Assembly (NCBI GenBank): GCA_040901865.1
Contig: JBBDYD010000028.1
Coordinates: 1 to 48,541 of the forward strand
DNA length: 48,541 nt
Reading direction: 5' to 3'
Origin: JBBDYD01 sp040901865
GTDB lineage: Bacteria > Bacteroidota > Ignavibacteria > UBA10030
Shown here: piece by piece, positions 25,007 to 33,030 of the stretch
How positions within the stretch are numbered: the first letter of the stretch is position 1
Layout of the letters: each line of letters starts with the position of its first letter
Notes under the pieces: model-generated
What the model was told of the DNA's origin: nothing
Databases searched by the model: none
What the model saw: the letters and a program-made list of their open reading frames with translations, nothing else
Translations under genes and position numbers: made by a program

Positions 25007-25545
25007 GAGGGTCCGGGATCTCCCTCTTCGTCTGCCAGCCTTCGATAGTATTCGCTTTGTTCTTCGTCGCCACTCAGCTCGTAGAGTCTCGCCAGGCGAA
25101 GAAGGAGTGTTTTCCGGTTTCCAACATGCCGCAAACCTTGCTTGACGAAATCGATAAGCACTTCGACCGGAGGGATGTTCAAATCGGGATCGTAGCAATC
25201 ACAGGCGTCGAGGTACGGATCGGGCTCATTCGGCTTCACTCCCGCCGATTTACGGTAGTACTTGATGGCAAGTTCGAAGTTGTCGTATGCAGAGTATGTG
25301 ACTTCAAAGACGCTGGCAAGCCACATGTAGGTGTCGTAGGCGATCTCGGGAAATTCACTTGCGAGTTTTTCACCGAAGAGGCAGAGCTCATCCGGACTGA
25401 GAGCATTATTCCAAAAGAGAAGCCGGTAGAGCTCCACCTCCCGGATGTTCTGCTCAAGGGCGTCCTGAAAAGCCTCGAAAAGATCGTTGAAGTCTGTGCT
25501 GTTGGCAAAGATATGTCGGAGCTCGTCGTTCGAATAGCGGGGCAT
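25003..25545 (-). CDS. TPR-like repeat protein
   Basis: A 180-residue acidic helical protein. Helix pairs of tetratricopeptide type are visible: AYDTYMWLASVF...AYDNFELAIKYYRKSAGVKPNEPDPYLDACDCY, and LIDFVKQGLRHVGNRKTLLLRLARLYELSGDEEQSEYYRRLADEEG. TPRs mediate protein contacts; no enzymatic motif is seen. I use the ATG at 25545 (GGACGGAAG just upstream); an earlier TTG (25686) would add a signal-like segment, so export cannot be excluded. It heads the overlapping operon that continues into the EamA exporter. Confidence 0.7.
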   Translation of the reverse strand: MPRYSNDELRHIFANSTDFNDLFEAFQDALEQNIREVELYRLLFWNNALSPDELCLFGEKLASEFPEIAYDTYMWLASVFEVTYSAYDNFELAIKYYRKSAGVKPNEPDPYLDACDCYDPDLNIPPVEVLIDFVKQGLRHVGNRKTLLLRLARLYELSGDEEQSEYYRRLADEEGDPGPS

Positions 25546-25695
25546 GCAACTTCCGTCCGGAAAGCCATGAGCAGTATCCGAAACCGCGACATTGGATCCC
25601 GCGGGAGAAAAAGAAAGACTCAAAGTAATTAAAGGGCTGGCGAAAAGCAATAAATGTACGTGTCGCGTTGGACGACCATGAAACAACCGGACGGA

Positions 25696-26940
25696 CTATC
25701 TTGCAATAATAATTTTCCGAACTTCCTGGACCGCGTCGGACTGAATTCGGACGAAGTACACACCTGCCGGTACAAGCCGGCCGTCGGCCAAACGCCCATT
25801 CCATGTCACTGTGTGGTTCCCGTCATGAACAACAGTATTCCTTAGAATTCTGACTTCCTCTCCAAGAATGTTATGGATCGTAATCAAGGGCGATTCGGAT
25901 CTCTTCAGTATGAACCGGATCGTCATGGTACCGGAACCCATCCGGGGGAAGAATGGATTTGGGTAACTTTGATACATCTGAAACAGCGCTGGCTTTTCTT
26001 CCTGCACCGTTCTGACCGAAACAGGGTGCTCGAAGACAAGTTCGCAAACCACCGGCAAGTGATCCGAAGCTTGATGCAGCGCGTTGGCGATAGATTCCGA
26101 AACGGCAAGGTTTGGCAGCCGGTTAATGGAATCGTTATAATGCTGACCATCATTCCCGAATGGACGCACTGAACCAGGCACAAGGGATACTCCGCCCGAC
26201 CCGGCCACCGATTGTGAAACGAGAATCATATCGAACCGGTCATCCAGTCCGCCTGTTGCGCCGCCGCCAAAGGCCCGCGTCCGTGTGGACTGGGTATGAA
26301 ACCCGGCGTACTCGAAACTATTCCAGATCCCAGTCATCGAGAGCGGATCGACAGCATGCCCTTCGACGCCAGGCTTCACAGCAACCAGTTTTCGGTAACT
26401 GTATTCTTCTGACCCATAGATATTGAAATCACCGACAACAAGAAAATCCGTTCCAATCGGCAATGCATCCGTGTATTTGCGCAGGCTGTCGACTTCGGCA
26501 GACCGGGAGGAAGAATCCGGCTCACCGGCGTTCAGGTGAACGCTGATGACCCGCAGGGAAAGGCCAGTTTCTGTGTGAATGAGGGAAAAGTCATTCAGAT
26601 TCCGAAGGGCCGTTTTGATCGGCTGGTTGGCAACAAAGCTGAATTTCGATGATCGGTAGAACAACATGTTATCTGAATCCGGGCCATTGACAAACACTCC
26701 CGCCGCATAGTCGGTGATTGATCCGGCATTCAATACTCCGATCAGGAATCCCGGGATGACAATCGAAGTATCCAACTCCTGCACCACAAGAATATCGGGT
26801 TGAATTGATTGGATGACAGTGCGAAAATATTCGTCCCTCTCCGCCCCATCGTAGGCAAGCAGGTTATAGGTTACCAAACGAACAGTATCCTGCGACTGGG
26901 CAAGAGAGAAGAAAAGAAAGAGTATGGCCGGCAGTTTCAC
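25696..26940 (-). CDS. Secreted endonuclease/exonuclease/phosphatase-family protein with T9SS sorting domain
   Basis: A 414-residue exported enzyme. A short signal peptide (VKLPAILFLFFSLAQSQ, read from a GTG at 26940) leads into an EEP domain: VRLVTYNLLAYDG, LVVQELD (metal-binding Glu), VISVHLNAGE, FLVVGDFNIYG (GDFN) and ASDHLPVVCEL (SDH). From about 325, YQSYPNPFFPRMGSGTMTIRF, IHNILGEEVRIL, HTVTWNGRLADGR and PAGVYFVRIQ form a type A T9SS sorting domain. It would act at the cell surface or outside on nucleic acids or phosphoesters. A longer in-frame reading to 27090 is made of heptamer repeats and is rejected. Confidence 0.88.
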   Translation of the reverse strand: MKLPAILFLFFSLAQSQDTVRLVTYNLLAYDGAERDEYFRTVIQSIQPDILVVQELDTSIVIPGFLIGVLNAGSITDYAAGVFVNGPDSDNMLFYRSSKFSFVANQPIKTALRNLNDFSLIHTETGLSLRVISVHLNAGEPDSSSRSAEVDSLRKYTDALPIGTDFLVVGDFNIYGSEEYSYRKLVAVKPGVEGHAVDPLSMTGIWNSFEYAGFHTQSTRTRAFGGGATGGLDDRFDMILVSQSVAGSGGVSLVPGSVRPFGNDGQHYNDSINRLPNLAVSESIANALHQASDHLPVVCELVFEHPVSVRTVQEEKPALFQMYQSYPNPFFPRMGSGTMTIRFILKRSESPLITIHNILGEEVRILRNTVVHDGNHTVTWNGRLADGRLVPAGVYFVRIQSDAVQEVRKIIIAR

Positions 26941-27012
26941 GGAGAGTTCCCCCGTGGTATGGTCGGAATTTGCGGATTGAGAGTCAAGCCTCCAGATAGG
27001 AAGACAATATTC

Positions 27013-27101
27013 GGCATTGGGTGTTGAACGTTCGGCGTTGGATGTTTCTTTTTCGGGGATAAAAGATAATGTCCAATGTCGAACGTCCAATTTCCAACGT
27101 C
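27013..27101. repeat. Long hairpin built from facing heptamer arrays
   Basis: Left arm units of GTTGGAT type (27013-27046) face right arm units of GTCCAAT type (27068-27101) across a loop beginning TCTTTTTC and ending GATAAAAGA. Inner arms TTGGATGTT (27038-27046) and AATGTCCAA (27068-27076) pair with two wobbles; pairing continues outward for about 10 more bases (27028-27037 with 27077-27086) and patchily further. The space 26941-27425 contains this, a second hairpin and a promoter, and no gene. Confidence 0.75.
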
Positions 27102-27246
27102 CAATTTAGAGCGTATAGGAAGGAGGAAACCAAATTCGAAATTGCCCGCCCGAACGACCGTGTTCGAGCTACTATCGTGCGGTCGGGCGGGGGAGTTGGG
27201 CGTTCGGCGCCCGCCAGACCTTCATTGAACTACTATGGCGGGCTGG

Positions 27247-27284
27247 TTGGATATTTCTTTATCAGGAGATAAGAGAATATCCAA
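27247..27284. repeat. Second heptamer hairpin, related to that at 27013
   Basis: Arms TTGGATATT (27247-27255) and AATATCCAA (27276-27284) are perfect; an inner stem TCTTTATC/GATAAGA leaves a four-base AGGA loop. Loop side and arms match the first hairpin, with the two wobble pairs there replaced by A-T pairs here. GTCCAAT-type heptamers continue to about 27312. A small TCTGCC/GGCAGA palindrome is at 27350-27364. Confidence 0.75.
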
Positions 27285-27388
27285 TATCCAACGTCCAATG
27301 TCGAACTTCCAACCAAATTCGAAATTGTGTGTTCTTCGGCAAACGCTGATCTGCCTCCGGCAGAGACATTTCTTTTCGTGACTCCCCT

Positions 27389-27420
27389 TTTGGAAACCGG
27401 ATCACTTTTCTCTATATTTT
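27389..27420 (+). promoter_or_regulatory. Bacteroidetes-type promoter of the oxidised-guanine repair operon
   Basis: TTTG (27389-27392), exactly 20 bases, then TATATTTT (27413-27420), a 7/8 match to TAnnTTTG. The ATG at 27426 follows 5 bases later, so the mRNA would be leaderless or nearly so. Confidence 0.65.
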
Positions 27421-27425
27421 TAGCG

Positions 27426-27836
27426 ATGACAAAAGTCGCTGTGGGAATATTGAGAATGAACGGGAAAATCCTCGCCTGTCAAAGAAGAAAGGGCAGTAGG
27501 TACGAATTGAAGTGGGAATTCCCGGGCGGCAAAGTGGAATCGGTTGAATCATTTGCGCAATGCCTTGAGCGGGAATTATTCGAAGAGCTTTCGATTCGTA
27601 TTGCACGCATTGACGACGTAGAGATTCAGCAGTCGCGCTATGACGACGGCGGATTGTTTGAAGTTGCCTACTGCACCATCACGGATTTCAAAGGAGAACT
27701 TCGCAACAACGTGTTTGAGCAGGTGCGGTGGGTGACACCCGCGGAACTCGCGAAGCTCGATTCGCTTGAAGGAAACAAAGATATCGTTCGCAAACTCGCA
27801 GGACAGAATGCCGACCCGAACGCCACCCAAGGTTGA
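27426..27836 (+). CDS. Nudix hydrolase, MutT-like (8-oxo-dGTP pyrophosphatase)
   Basis: A 136-residue Nudix enzyme. It starts MTKVAVGILRMNGKILACQRR and carries the Nudix box GGKVESVESFAQCLERELFEELSI, with the catalytic REXXEE as RELFEEL. WEFPGGKVE and EVAYCTITDF are as in the MutT branch, which hydrolyses 8-oxo-dGTP to keep it out of DNA; the ending is variable. Its context next to mutY and an Ogg-like gene strongly supports that role. The start is ATG at 27426, right behind the promoter. It overlaps mutY by 29 bases. Confidence 0.88.
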   Translation: MTKVAVGILRMNGKILACQRRKGSRYELKWEFPGGKVESVESFAQCLERELFEELSIRIARIDDVEIQQSRYDDGGLFEVAYCTITDFKGELRNNVFEQVRWVTPAELAKLDSLEGNKDIVRKLAGQNADPNATQG

Positions 27837-28701
27837 ACTCCGGAAGCGCCTCCTTCGATGGTACCGTGCTTCGGCGAGGCGCCTCCCCTGGCGCTCGACC
27901 CGAAACCCCTATAGAATCCTTGTTTCCGAGGTCATGCTCCAGCAAACGCAGGTGAACCGTGTTCTGGAAAAATACCCCCTGTTTCTCAAGCGGTTTCCAA
28001 CGTTTTCATCGCTTGCAGAATCCACACCTGCAGAGGTCATTGTTGCGTGGCGCGGAATGGGATACAATAACAGAGCAGTGCGGCTGCGATCCCTGGCGCA
28101 GATCGTTCGCGACAAGTATCGCGGTCGCCTCCCGATGGATCCGCAGGAGCTGACTCAGCTTCCCGGCATTGGCCGGTATACCGCAAACGCGGTCGCATGT
28201 TTTGCATTCGAAAGGCATGTTCCTGTTGTCGATACGAATATTGCCCGCGTTTTCGCGAGGGTCTTTCCGCATTCGCGCAACGATCCCTGGAAAACCGCTG
28301 AACGAATATTACCCGCCCGGCACGCATACGAATGGAATCAGGGTCTGATGGAACTTGGCGCCCTCATTTGCACAGCGTCCAATCCGCGCTGTTCTGATTG
28401 CCCACTTGCCGGTCTCTGTCCCGGAGCCTATAAACAGCATGCGCGCGCATTCTCAATCCGAAAACCTGAGCCCAGACGCAAGGGAGTCCCCAACCGGATT
28501 TACCGGGGGCGGATTGTCGAGGAATTGAGAAAGCAAAACGGCGAGCCGGCACCACTTGGACGATTAGGGAAGCGTATCATGCCGGGATTCAGCGGTCAAG
28601 ACAGGACCTGGCTTCTCCGGCTGGTCAAGATGCTCGAAAGAGACGGACTGGTCCGATCGGTAAGGAAGGGCGAAGGGTATTCCGTTGCACTGGCGTCATG
28701 A
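27808..28701 (+). CDS. mutY: A/G-specific adenine glycosylase
   Basis: A 297-residue base-excision enzyme that removes adenine opposite 8-oxoguanine. Seen in order: RLPWRSTRNPYRILVSEVMLQQTQV (catalytic Glu), helix-hairpin-helix LPGIGRYTANAV, catalytic Asp in VPVVDTNIARVF, and the iron-sulfur cluster C-x6-C-x2-C-x5-C (CTASNPRCSDCPLAGLC). The MutY C-terminal Nudix-like domain that reads 8-oxoG is missing; instead about 90 residues with a winged-helix look (GRIVEELRKQNGEPAPLGRL...LERDGLVRSVRKGEGY) follow, as in short MutY proteins of actinobacteria. ATG at 27808 overlaps the Nudix gene; its stop overlaps the next start as ATGA. Confidence 0.93.
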   Translation: MPTRTPPKVELRKRLLRWYRASARRLPWRSTRNPYRILVSEVMLQQTQVNRVLEKYPLFLKRFPTFSSLAESTPAEVIVAWRGMGYNNRAVRLRSLAQIVRDKYRGRLPMDPQELTQLPGIGRYTANAVACFAFERHVPVVDTNIARVFARVFPHSRNDPWKTAERILPARHAYEWNQGLMELGALICTASNPRCSDCPLAGLCPGAYKQHARAFSIRKPEPRRKGVPNRIYRGRIVEELRKQNGEPAPLGRLGKRIMPGFSGQDRTWLLRLVKMLERDGLVRSVRKGEGYSVALAS

Positions 28702-29333
28702 ATCGACGTGATGGGTCGTTCAATGATCTCCGGTCTCTCTATGAGATTCGGAAACCGCTTATTCAAGCCCGTCTTTGTGAATTTTCAAGTGTTCCGCCTT
28801 CCGGATATTTCTATGAACTTGTGTACTGCCTGTTGACCCCCCAATCTAGTGCTGAGCACGCCGATCAGGTCGTGCAATCACTTCGTTCCGTGCAATTTGA
28901 GGAGCGGGGCGTGGACCCGGAGCCGTTGTTGAGGAATCCGAGCCATTACATTCGTTTTCATAAGACGAAATCGCGGCACTTGTTGAAGGCCCGCGAGGGG
29001 TTTCCCGGAATCGCTCAGGCAATCTCAAATGTCTCCAAGCCAGAAGACCTGCGCGAATGGCTGGTACGCAACGTGGTCGGTTTTGGCTACAAAGAGGCAA
29101 CGCATTTTCTTCGGAACATCGGCAAGAACGGCGGATTGGCCATTCTAGACCGGCATATTCTGAGGAATCTCAAACGGCTTAAAGTCATACGCGAGATACC
29201 CGACTCCCTTTCAAAGAAAAAATACCTTGCCATTGAAAAGCAGTTCACAAGGTTTTCGGGGCGAATCGGCATCCCGCTTGACGAACTCGATTTGTTGTTC
29301 TGGAGTATGGAAACGGGGGAGATAAGGAAGTGA
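28698..29333 (+). CDS. N-glycosylase/DNA lyase, Ogg2-type 8-oxoguanine glycosylase
   Basis: A 211-residue helix-hairpin-helix glycosylase. It has the Ogg2-like (COG1059) features: CLLTPQSSAEHADQVV, FHKTKSRHL, the hairpin VVGFGYKEATHFLRNIG with catalytic Lys132, and LDRHILRNL with Asp151. It would excise 8-oxoguanine and nick the strand by beta-elimination. Ogg2 is mostly archaeal and rare in bacteria. The ATG is in ATGA overlap with mutY, so MutT-like, MutY and this gene form one complete oxidised-guanine defence operon. A heptamer array begins directly after the stop. Confidence 0.87.
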   Translation: MNRRDGSFNDLRSLYEIRKPLIQARLCEFSSVPPSGYFYELVYCLLTPQSSAEHADQVVQSLRSVQFEERGVDPEPLLRNPSHYIRFHKTKSRHLLKAREGFPGIAQAISNVSKPEDLREWLVRNVVGFGYKEATHFLRNIGKNGGLAILDRHILRNLKRLKVIREIPDSLSKKKYLAIEKQFTRFSGRIGIPLDELDLLFWSMETGEIRK

Positions 29334-29745
29334 AGGGTGATGAGTGAAGGGTGATGAGTGAAGGGTGATGAGTGAAGGGTGAANNNNNNNNNNNNNNNNN
29401 NNNNNNNNNNNNNNNNNNNNNNNNNNNNNNNNNNNNNNNNNNNNNNNNNNNNNNNNNNNNNNNNNNNNNNNNNNNNNNNNNNNAGTGAAGGGTGATGAGT
29501 GAAGGGTGATGAGTGAAGGGTGATGAGTGAAGGGTGAAGAGTGAAGAGTGAAGGGTGAAGAGTGAAGGGTGAAGAGTGGAAGATGGAAGATGTAAGATGG
29601 AAAATGGAAAATGGTGGAATAATGGAAACTCGAAACAAGGTGTTCCATTGTTCCAACATTCCATAGGCGGGTCACCCTCAAACCATAAGCCATATTCCCA
29701 CCAACCAATATCCTAATAACTAATAACCTAATAACTAATAACTAG
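29334..29745. repeat. Near-perfect tandem array containing an assembly gap
   Basis: 14-base units GTGATGAGTGAAGG (two 7-base halves) repeat almost without change up to and beyond the gap, then degrade into GAGTGAA/GGGTGAA (to about 29575), ATGGAAG/ATGGAAA heptamers (about 29580-29612) and finally TAATAAC units (about 29711-29745) touching the next start codon. No gene in this 412-base stretch. Confidence 0.85.
29384..29483. other. Scaffold gap of exactly 100 Ns
   Basis: Identical repeat units border the run of Ns on both sides, so the true array length is unknown and the join was made across the repeat. Confidence 0.99.
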
Positions 29746-30891
29746 ATGAAATTCCTTGTGCTCGGCTCCGGACTCATGGGCGGCGCGGTTGCGTATGATC
29801 TCGCGAAATCCAAGGGTGTAACGCAGGTGACTGTGGCGGACCTCGATGGCGGCAGGGCCTCCCAAACTGCTGCGGGAATCGGATCCCCTCTCGTTAAATC
29901 CCGGATGCTTAATATAGAATACTACGACGACGTCGTCACTGCAATGGAAGGACACGATTGCGTGATCGGGGCAGTATCGTACCGTTATAACCACATGTTG
30001 ACACGGGCAAGCATCGAGGCAGGAGTTCATTTTTGCGACCTGGGGGGAAATCAGGAAGTGGTTGACCGTCAGCGGACACTTCACCGACAGGCGCAGGAAC
30101 GGGGAATTACGATCGTGCCGAATTGCGGACTGGCGCCCGGGTTTGCGAACGTCCTCGCTGCACGCGGAGTAGAGCAATTCGAATCGGTTGATTCCATCCA
30201 TGTGCGCGTGGGCGGGCTTCCGCAACACCCTCGCCCCCCCTTGAACTACCAATTGGTTTTTTCTGTTGACGGATTGATCAACGAGTACCTGGGAGAGTCG
30301 GTCGTTTTGCGAGATTTCAAAAAGACGACAATCCCGGCAATGACAGAAATTGAATCCATCGAGTTTCCGCAACCCTTCGGTACCCTGGAAGCGTTTACCA
30401 CATCCGGAGGCACCTCCCTCCTTCCTGAAATGTTCGAAGGGAAGGTCCGGACGCTCGATTACAAGACCATCCGCTATCCCGGCCACTGCGAAAAATTCCG
30501 CGCGCTGCTCGACCTCGGATTCGCATCCTCTGAGCCCATGTCCATCGGTTCGAGCGTGATGACCGCGAGGGAGATGTTCTCAGAGCTCCTCAAACGCAAA
30601 TTGAGCGGAGACGATCATGATGTCGTGCTGTTGCGCGCAACGATCATGGGCACGCGGAACGGGAAACCGGGGACGCTGGAGTTCTCGCTCATTGATTCTT
30701 TCGACAAGAATGCCAATATTAGTGCCATGATGCGCACCACCTCGTACCCCACTTCGGTTATTGCCCAGCAACTTGTGGACGGAACAATACGGGATCGGGG
30801 CGTTTTGACACCGGAACAATGTGTGCCCTTACGCCCGCTGATCGATGCCCTGCATGCCCGCGGCATTGACATTCGCGAGACGATAAAGTAA
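29746..30891 (+). CDS. Saccharopine dehydrogenase-family oxidoreductase
   Basis: A 381-residue NAD(P)-dependent enzyme. The Rossmann start is MKFLVLGSGLMGGAVAYDLAK with VTVADLD binding the ribose; DCVIGAVSYRYN and VHFCDLGGNQEVVD follow, then NCGLAPGFANVLAARGV and the catalytic-domain region. This fold includes saccharopine dehydrogenase, lysine 6-dehydrogenase and carboxynorspermidine dehydrogenase; the layout and length best resemble the lysine 6-dehydrogenase-like group, but no substrate residue decides it. The ATG follows TAATAAC repeats with no Shine-Dalgarno. It is followed after 40 bases by yajQ. Confidence 0.82.
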   Translation: MKFLVLGSGLMGGAVAYDLAKSKGVTQVTVADLDGGRASQTAAGIGSPLVKSRMLNIEYYDDVVTAMEGHDCVIGAVSYRYNHMLTRASIEAGVHFCDLGGNQEVVDRQRTLHRQAQERGITIVPNCGLAPGFANVLAARGVEQFESVDSIHVRVGGLPQHPRPPLNYQLVFSVDGLINEYLGESVVLRDFKKTTIPAMTEIESIEFPQPFGTLEAFTTSGGTSLLPEMFEGKVRTLDYKTIRYPGHCEKFRALLDLGFASSEPMSIGSSVMTAREMFSELLKRKLSGDDHDVVLLRATIMGTRNGKPGTLEFSLIDSFDKNANISAMMRTTSYPTSVIAQQLVDGTIRDRGVLTPEQCVPLRPLIDALHARGIDIRETIK

Positions 30892-30931
30892 TTCAACACC
30901 TAACACCACCAAACCGAAACCGGTCTTCATT

Positions 30932-31429
30932 ATGGCCCAGAGCAGCTCTTTTGACGTTGTTTCCGAGGTCGATCTGCAGGAAGTCGACAACGCCCTCAAT
31001 CAGGCCCGCAAAGAGATCGGCCAGCGTTACGATTTCAAGGATTCGAAGAGTTCCATTGAGTTCCAGGAAAAAGACAAGAAGATCATTGTGATTTCGGACG
31101 ACGATTTCAGGCTTAAAAGCGTGCTCGACATCCTGCAAACAAAATTGATAAAGCGCGGAGTATCGATCAAATCCCTCAAATATAATGCAGTACAGCCTGC
31201 CGCCAACAACACCGTACGGCAGGAAATTTCCCTGCGCGTAGGTATCGAAAAAGAGGATGCGAAAACGATTGTCCGCCTCATCAAAGACACGAAGCTCAAG
31301 GTCCAGGCCCAGATCATGGAGGACCAGGTGCGGGTGACCGGGAAGGACAAGGACGACCTGCAGGTGGTTATCAAACTGCTCCGCGAAACCGACTTCCCCT
31401 TTGCGACGCAGTTTGTCAACTACCGCTAG
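30932..31429 (+). CDS. yajQ: YajQ family nucleotide-binding protein (UPF0234/DUF520)
   Basis: A 165-residue cytoplasmic protein of the YajQ family with its usual landmarks: SSFDVVSEVDLQEVDNALNQ, RYDFKDSKSSIEF, LQTKLIKRGVSIKSLKY, AKTIVRLIKDTKLKVQAQI and the end RETDFPFATQFVNYR. Two ferredoxin-like domains of this family bind cyclic di-GMP or nucleotides in some bacteria and act with transcription factors; in others the role is unknown. Length is exact. The amidase gene starts 2 bases past its stop. Confidence 0.95.
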   Translation: MAQSSSFDVVSEVDLQEVDNALNQARKEIGQRYDFKDSKSSIEFQEKDKKIIVISDDDFRLKSVLDILQTKLIKRGVSIKSLKYNAVQPAANNTVRQEISLRVGIEKEDAKTIVRLIKDTKLKVQAQIMEDQVRVTGKDKDDLQVVIKLLRETDFPFATQFVNYR

Positions 31430-31431
31430 TG

Positions 31432-33009
31432 ATGAACCGAACCCTCGCAGCCCTTTTCTTTGTCCTCAGTACCGCCCGAGCAGCACCCGACACTCTCTCG
31501 ATTTCCCTCCGGATTGAAAACACGCCCGCCAGCTCTCTCAGGGCTATCGAACGATCCGACGTTGTCTTCCTTGCCCTCAACGACCTGATCTCCGGTCTCT
31601 CCCTCCCTTCTCTGACCAATACAGAGGTGCGAAAACTCGAGTTCCGGATTGGCTCGCACAGGATCAAGATCACGGCCAAAAACCCTTTCATCGTCATTAC
31701 GGATCTTGCGACAAACGCAGCAAGTGTTTATCAGCTTCCCCTCGATGTGGTGCTCCAGGATGAGGTTTACTTTGTTCCTGCGGCAGAGTTCCTCCGAGCA
31801 CTCAACATCGTGTGGCCAAGCACGCTTCAGTTCGACCCCATCGACCTCTTGCTTGCAGTCTCAACAGCCCCGCCGGTTTCGCCGTTTGATATTACCAACG
31901 TAGTCATCGAATCAAAACTCAACGGATATCTCATGACCATCGAGGCCGCCCGCAAACTCGGCGACGTTGAGACGTGGTTAAAACCGGACGGCTGGCTCTT
32001 TGTGACCGTGGCAAATGCCAAGGCGGATACGAACGCACTCGCACAACTGAAGCCCTACGGCGCGATTCGCCAGATTCTCGTTTTTCAGTCCCCCACGTCC
32101 GTTCAGCTCACATTCAAAGTTGCTCCGGACGTCGTCAAAGCCGAGCTGATCAACGAATCCGGAACGAATAATCTGCTCGTGGCGCTCCATACGCAATCTG
32201 CGACTGAGAAAGCGGAGTTGGAACGCAAACGTCACCAGTTGAACAGGGAAAGGCTTGAGAAGCAACAGGCGCAATGGAAGCTCGACGTCATCGTTATTGA
32301 TGCGGGGCATGGCGGGAAGGATCCCGGGACCGTCGGCGTTGGAGGGACGCAGGAAAAAAATGTGGCCCTTGGTGTCGCCCTGAAACTCGGGAACCTGATC
32401 GAAAAAAGCATGAAGGACGTCAAGGTTGTGTATACGCGCAAGGCCGATTCGTTTGTCGAGTTGTTTAAGCGGACTCAAATCGCCAACGACGCCGGAGGCA
32501 AGCTCTTCGTCAGCATTCATTGCAATTCCATGCCGAGGAAACCGTCGCGACAGAGCGGATTCGAGATCTACCTCCTAAGGCCCGGCCGGACGCAGGATGC
32601 CGTCGAGATCGCTGAGAGGGAAAATTCCGTTATTCGTGAGGAGGAAGGATTTGAGGAACGCTACAAGGAACTTACCGAAGAGTACTTTATCCTGGTGACC
32701 ATGCAACAGAGCGCGTTCATGAAATACAGTGAGCAATTTGCCCAGGTGGCCGCCCAATCAATGGCAAAGCACCTGAACATTCCGAACCGCGGAGTCAAAC
32801 AAGCGGGATTTTACGTGCTTGTGGGAGCGTCGATGCCCAACGTTCTGGTCGAGACGGGCTATCTCTCCAACAGGGAAGATGAAAAGTATCTGAAGAGCCT
32901 CAAGGGACAGCAGGAAATGGCCCTGTCGTTGTTCGAGGGAATCAAGGAGTACAAGGTCATCTACGAGAAGGCCCTGCAGGAAGGCACATCGGTAAGTGGA
33001 AGCCAGTAG
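31432..33009 (+). CDS. Exported N-acetylmuramoyl-L-alanine amidase (Amidase_3)
   Basis: A 525-residue periplasmic cell-wall hydrolase. A signal peptide (MNRTLAALFFVLSTARA) is followed by about 250 residues of beta-rich regulatory sequence resembling AMIN-type regions (DDT-like strands, FDITNVVIESKLNGYLMTIEA). A charged coiled-coil stretch (ATEKAELERKRHQLNRERLEKQQ) leads to the zinc amidase: IDAGHGGKDPG, a metal-binding Glu in TQEKNVAL, FVSIHCNS and the catalytic LVETGYLSN. It cleaves the amide between MurNAc and the stem peptide, as AmiC-type enzymes do in daughter-cell separation. Convergent with the porin gene, 21 bases apart, with no terminator between. Confidence 0.92.
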   Translation: MNRTLAALFFVLSTARAAPDTLSISLRIENTPASSLRAIERSDVVFLALNDLISGLSLPSLTNTEVRKLEFRIGSHRIKITAKNPFIVITDLATNAASVYQLPLDVVLQDEVYFVPAAEFLRALNIVWPSTLQFDPIDLLLAVSTAPPVSPFDITNVVIESKLNGYLMTIEAARKLGDVETWLKPDGWLFVTVANAKADTNALAQLKPYGAIRQILVFQSPTSVQLTFKVAPDVVKAELINESGTNNLLVALHTQSATEKAELERKRHQLNRERLEKQQAQWKLDVIVIDAGHGGKDPGTVGVGGTQEKNVALGVALKLGNLIEKSMKDVKVVYTRKADSFVELFKRTQIANDAGGKLFVSIHCNSMPRKPSRQSGFEIYLLRPGRTQDAVEIAERENSVIREEEGFEERYKELTEEYFILVTMQQSAFMKYSEQFAQVAAQSMAKHLNIPNRGVKQAGFYVLVGASMPNVLVETGYLSNREDEKYLKSLKGQQEMALSLFEGIKEYKVIYEKALQEGTSVSGSQ

Positions 33010-33030
33010 CCAATTTCTTTAGAAGTGACA

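Noticed and set aside
25007..25198. Arginine-rich extension of the EamA transporter
   Set aside because: It overlaps the TPR gene in another frame; the ATG at 25006 gives an ATGA overlap and the family start.
26941..27090. N-terminal extension of the EEP-family protein
   Set aside because: It is translated heptamer repeat and would bury the signal peptide.
27069..27272. Plus-strand ORF in the repeat region before the Nudix gene
   Set aside because: It is repeat sequence with no domain, and a promoter for the true operon begins after it.
29087..29708. Minus-strand ORFs running through the N gap
   Set aside because: They consist of repeat units and unknown bases, giving low-complexity HSSPFTLHP peptides; artefacts of a 7-base array read in all frames.
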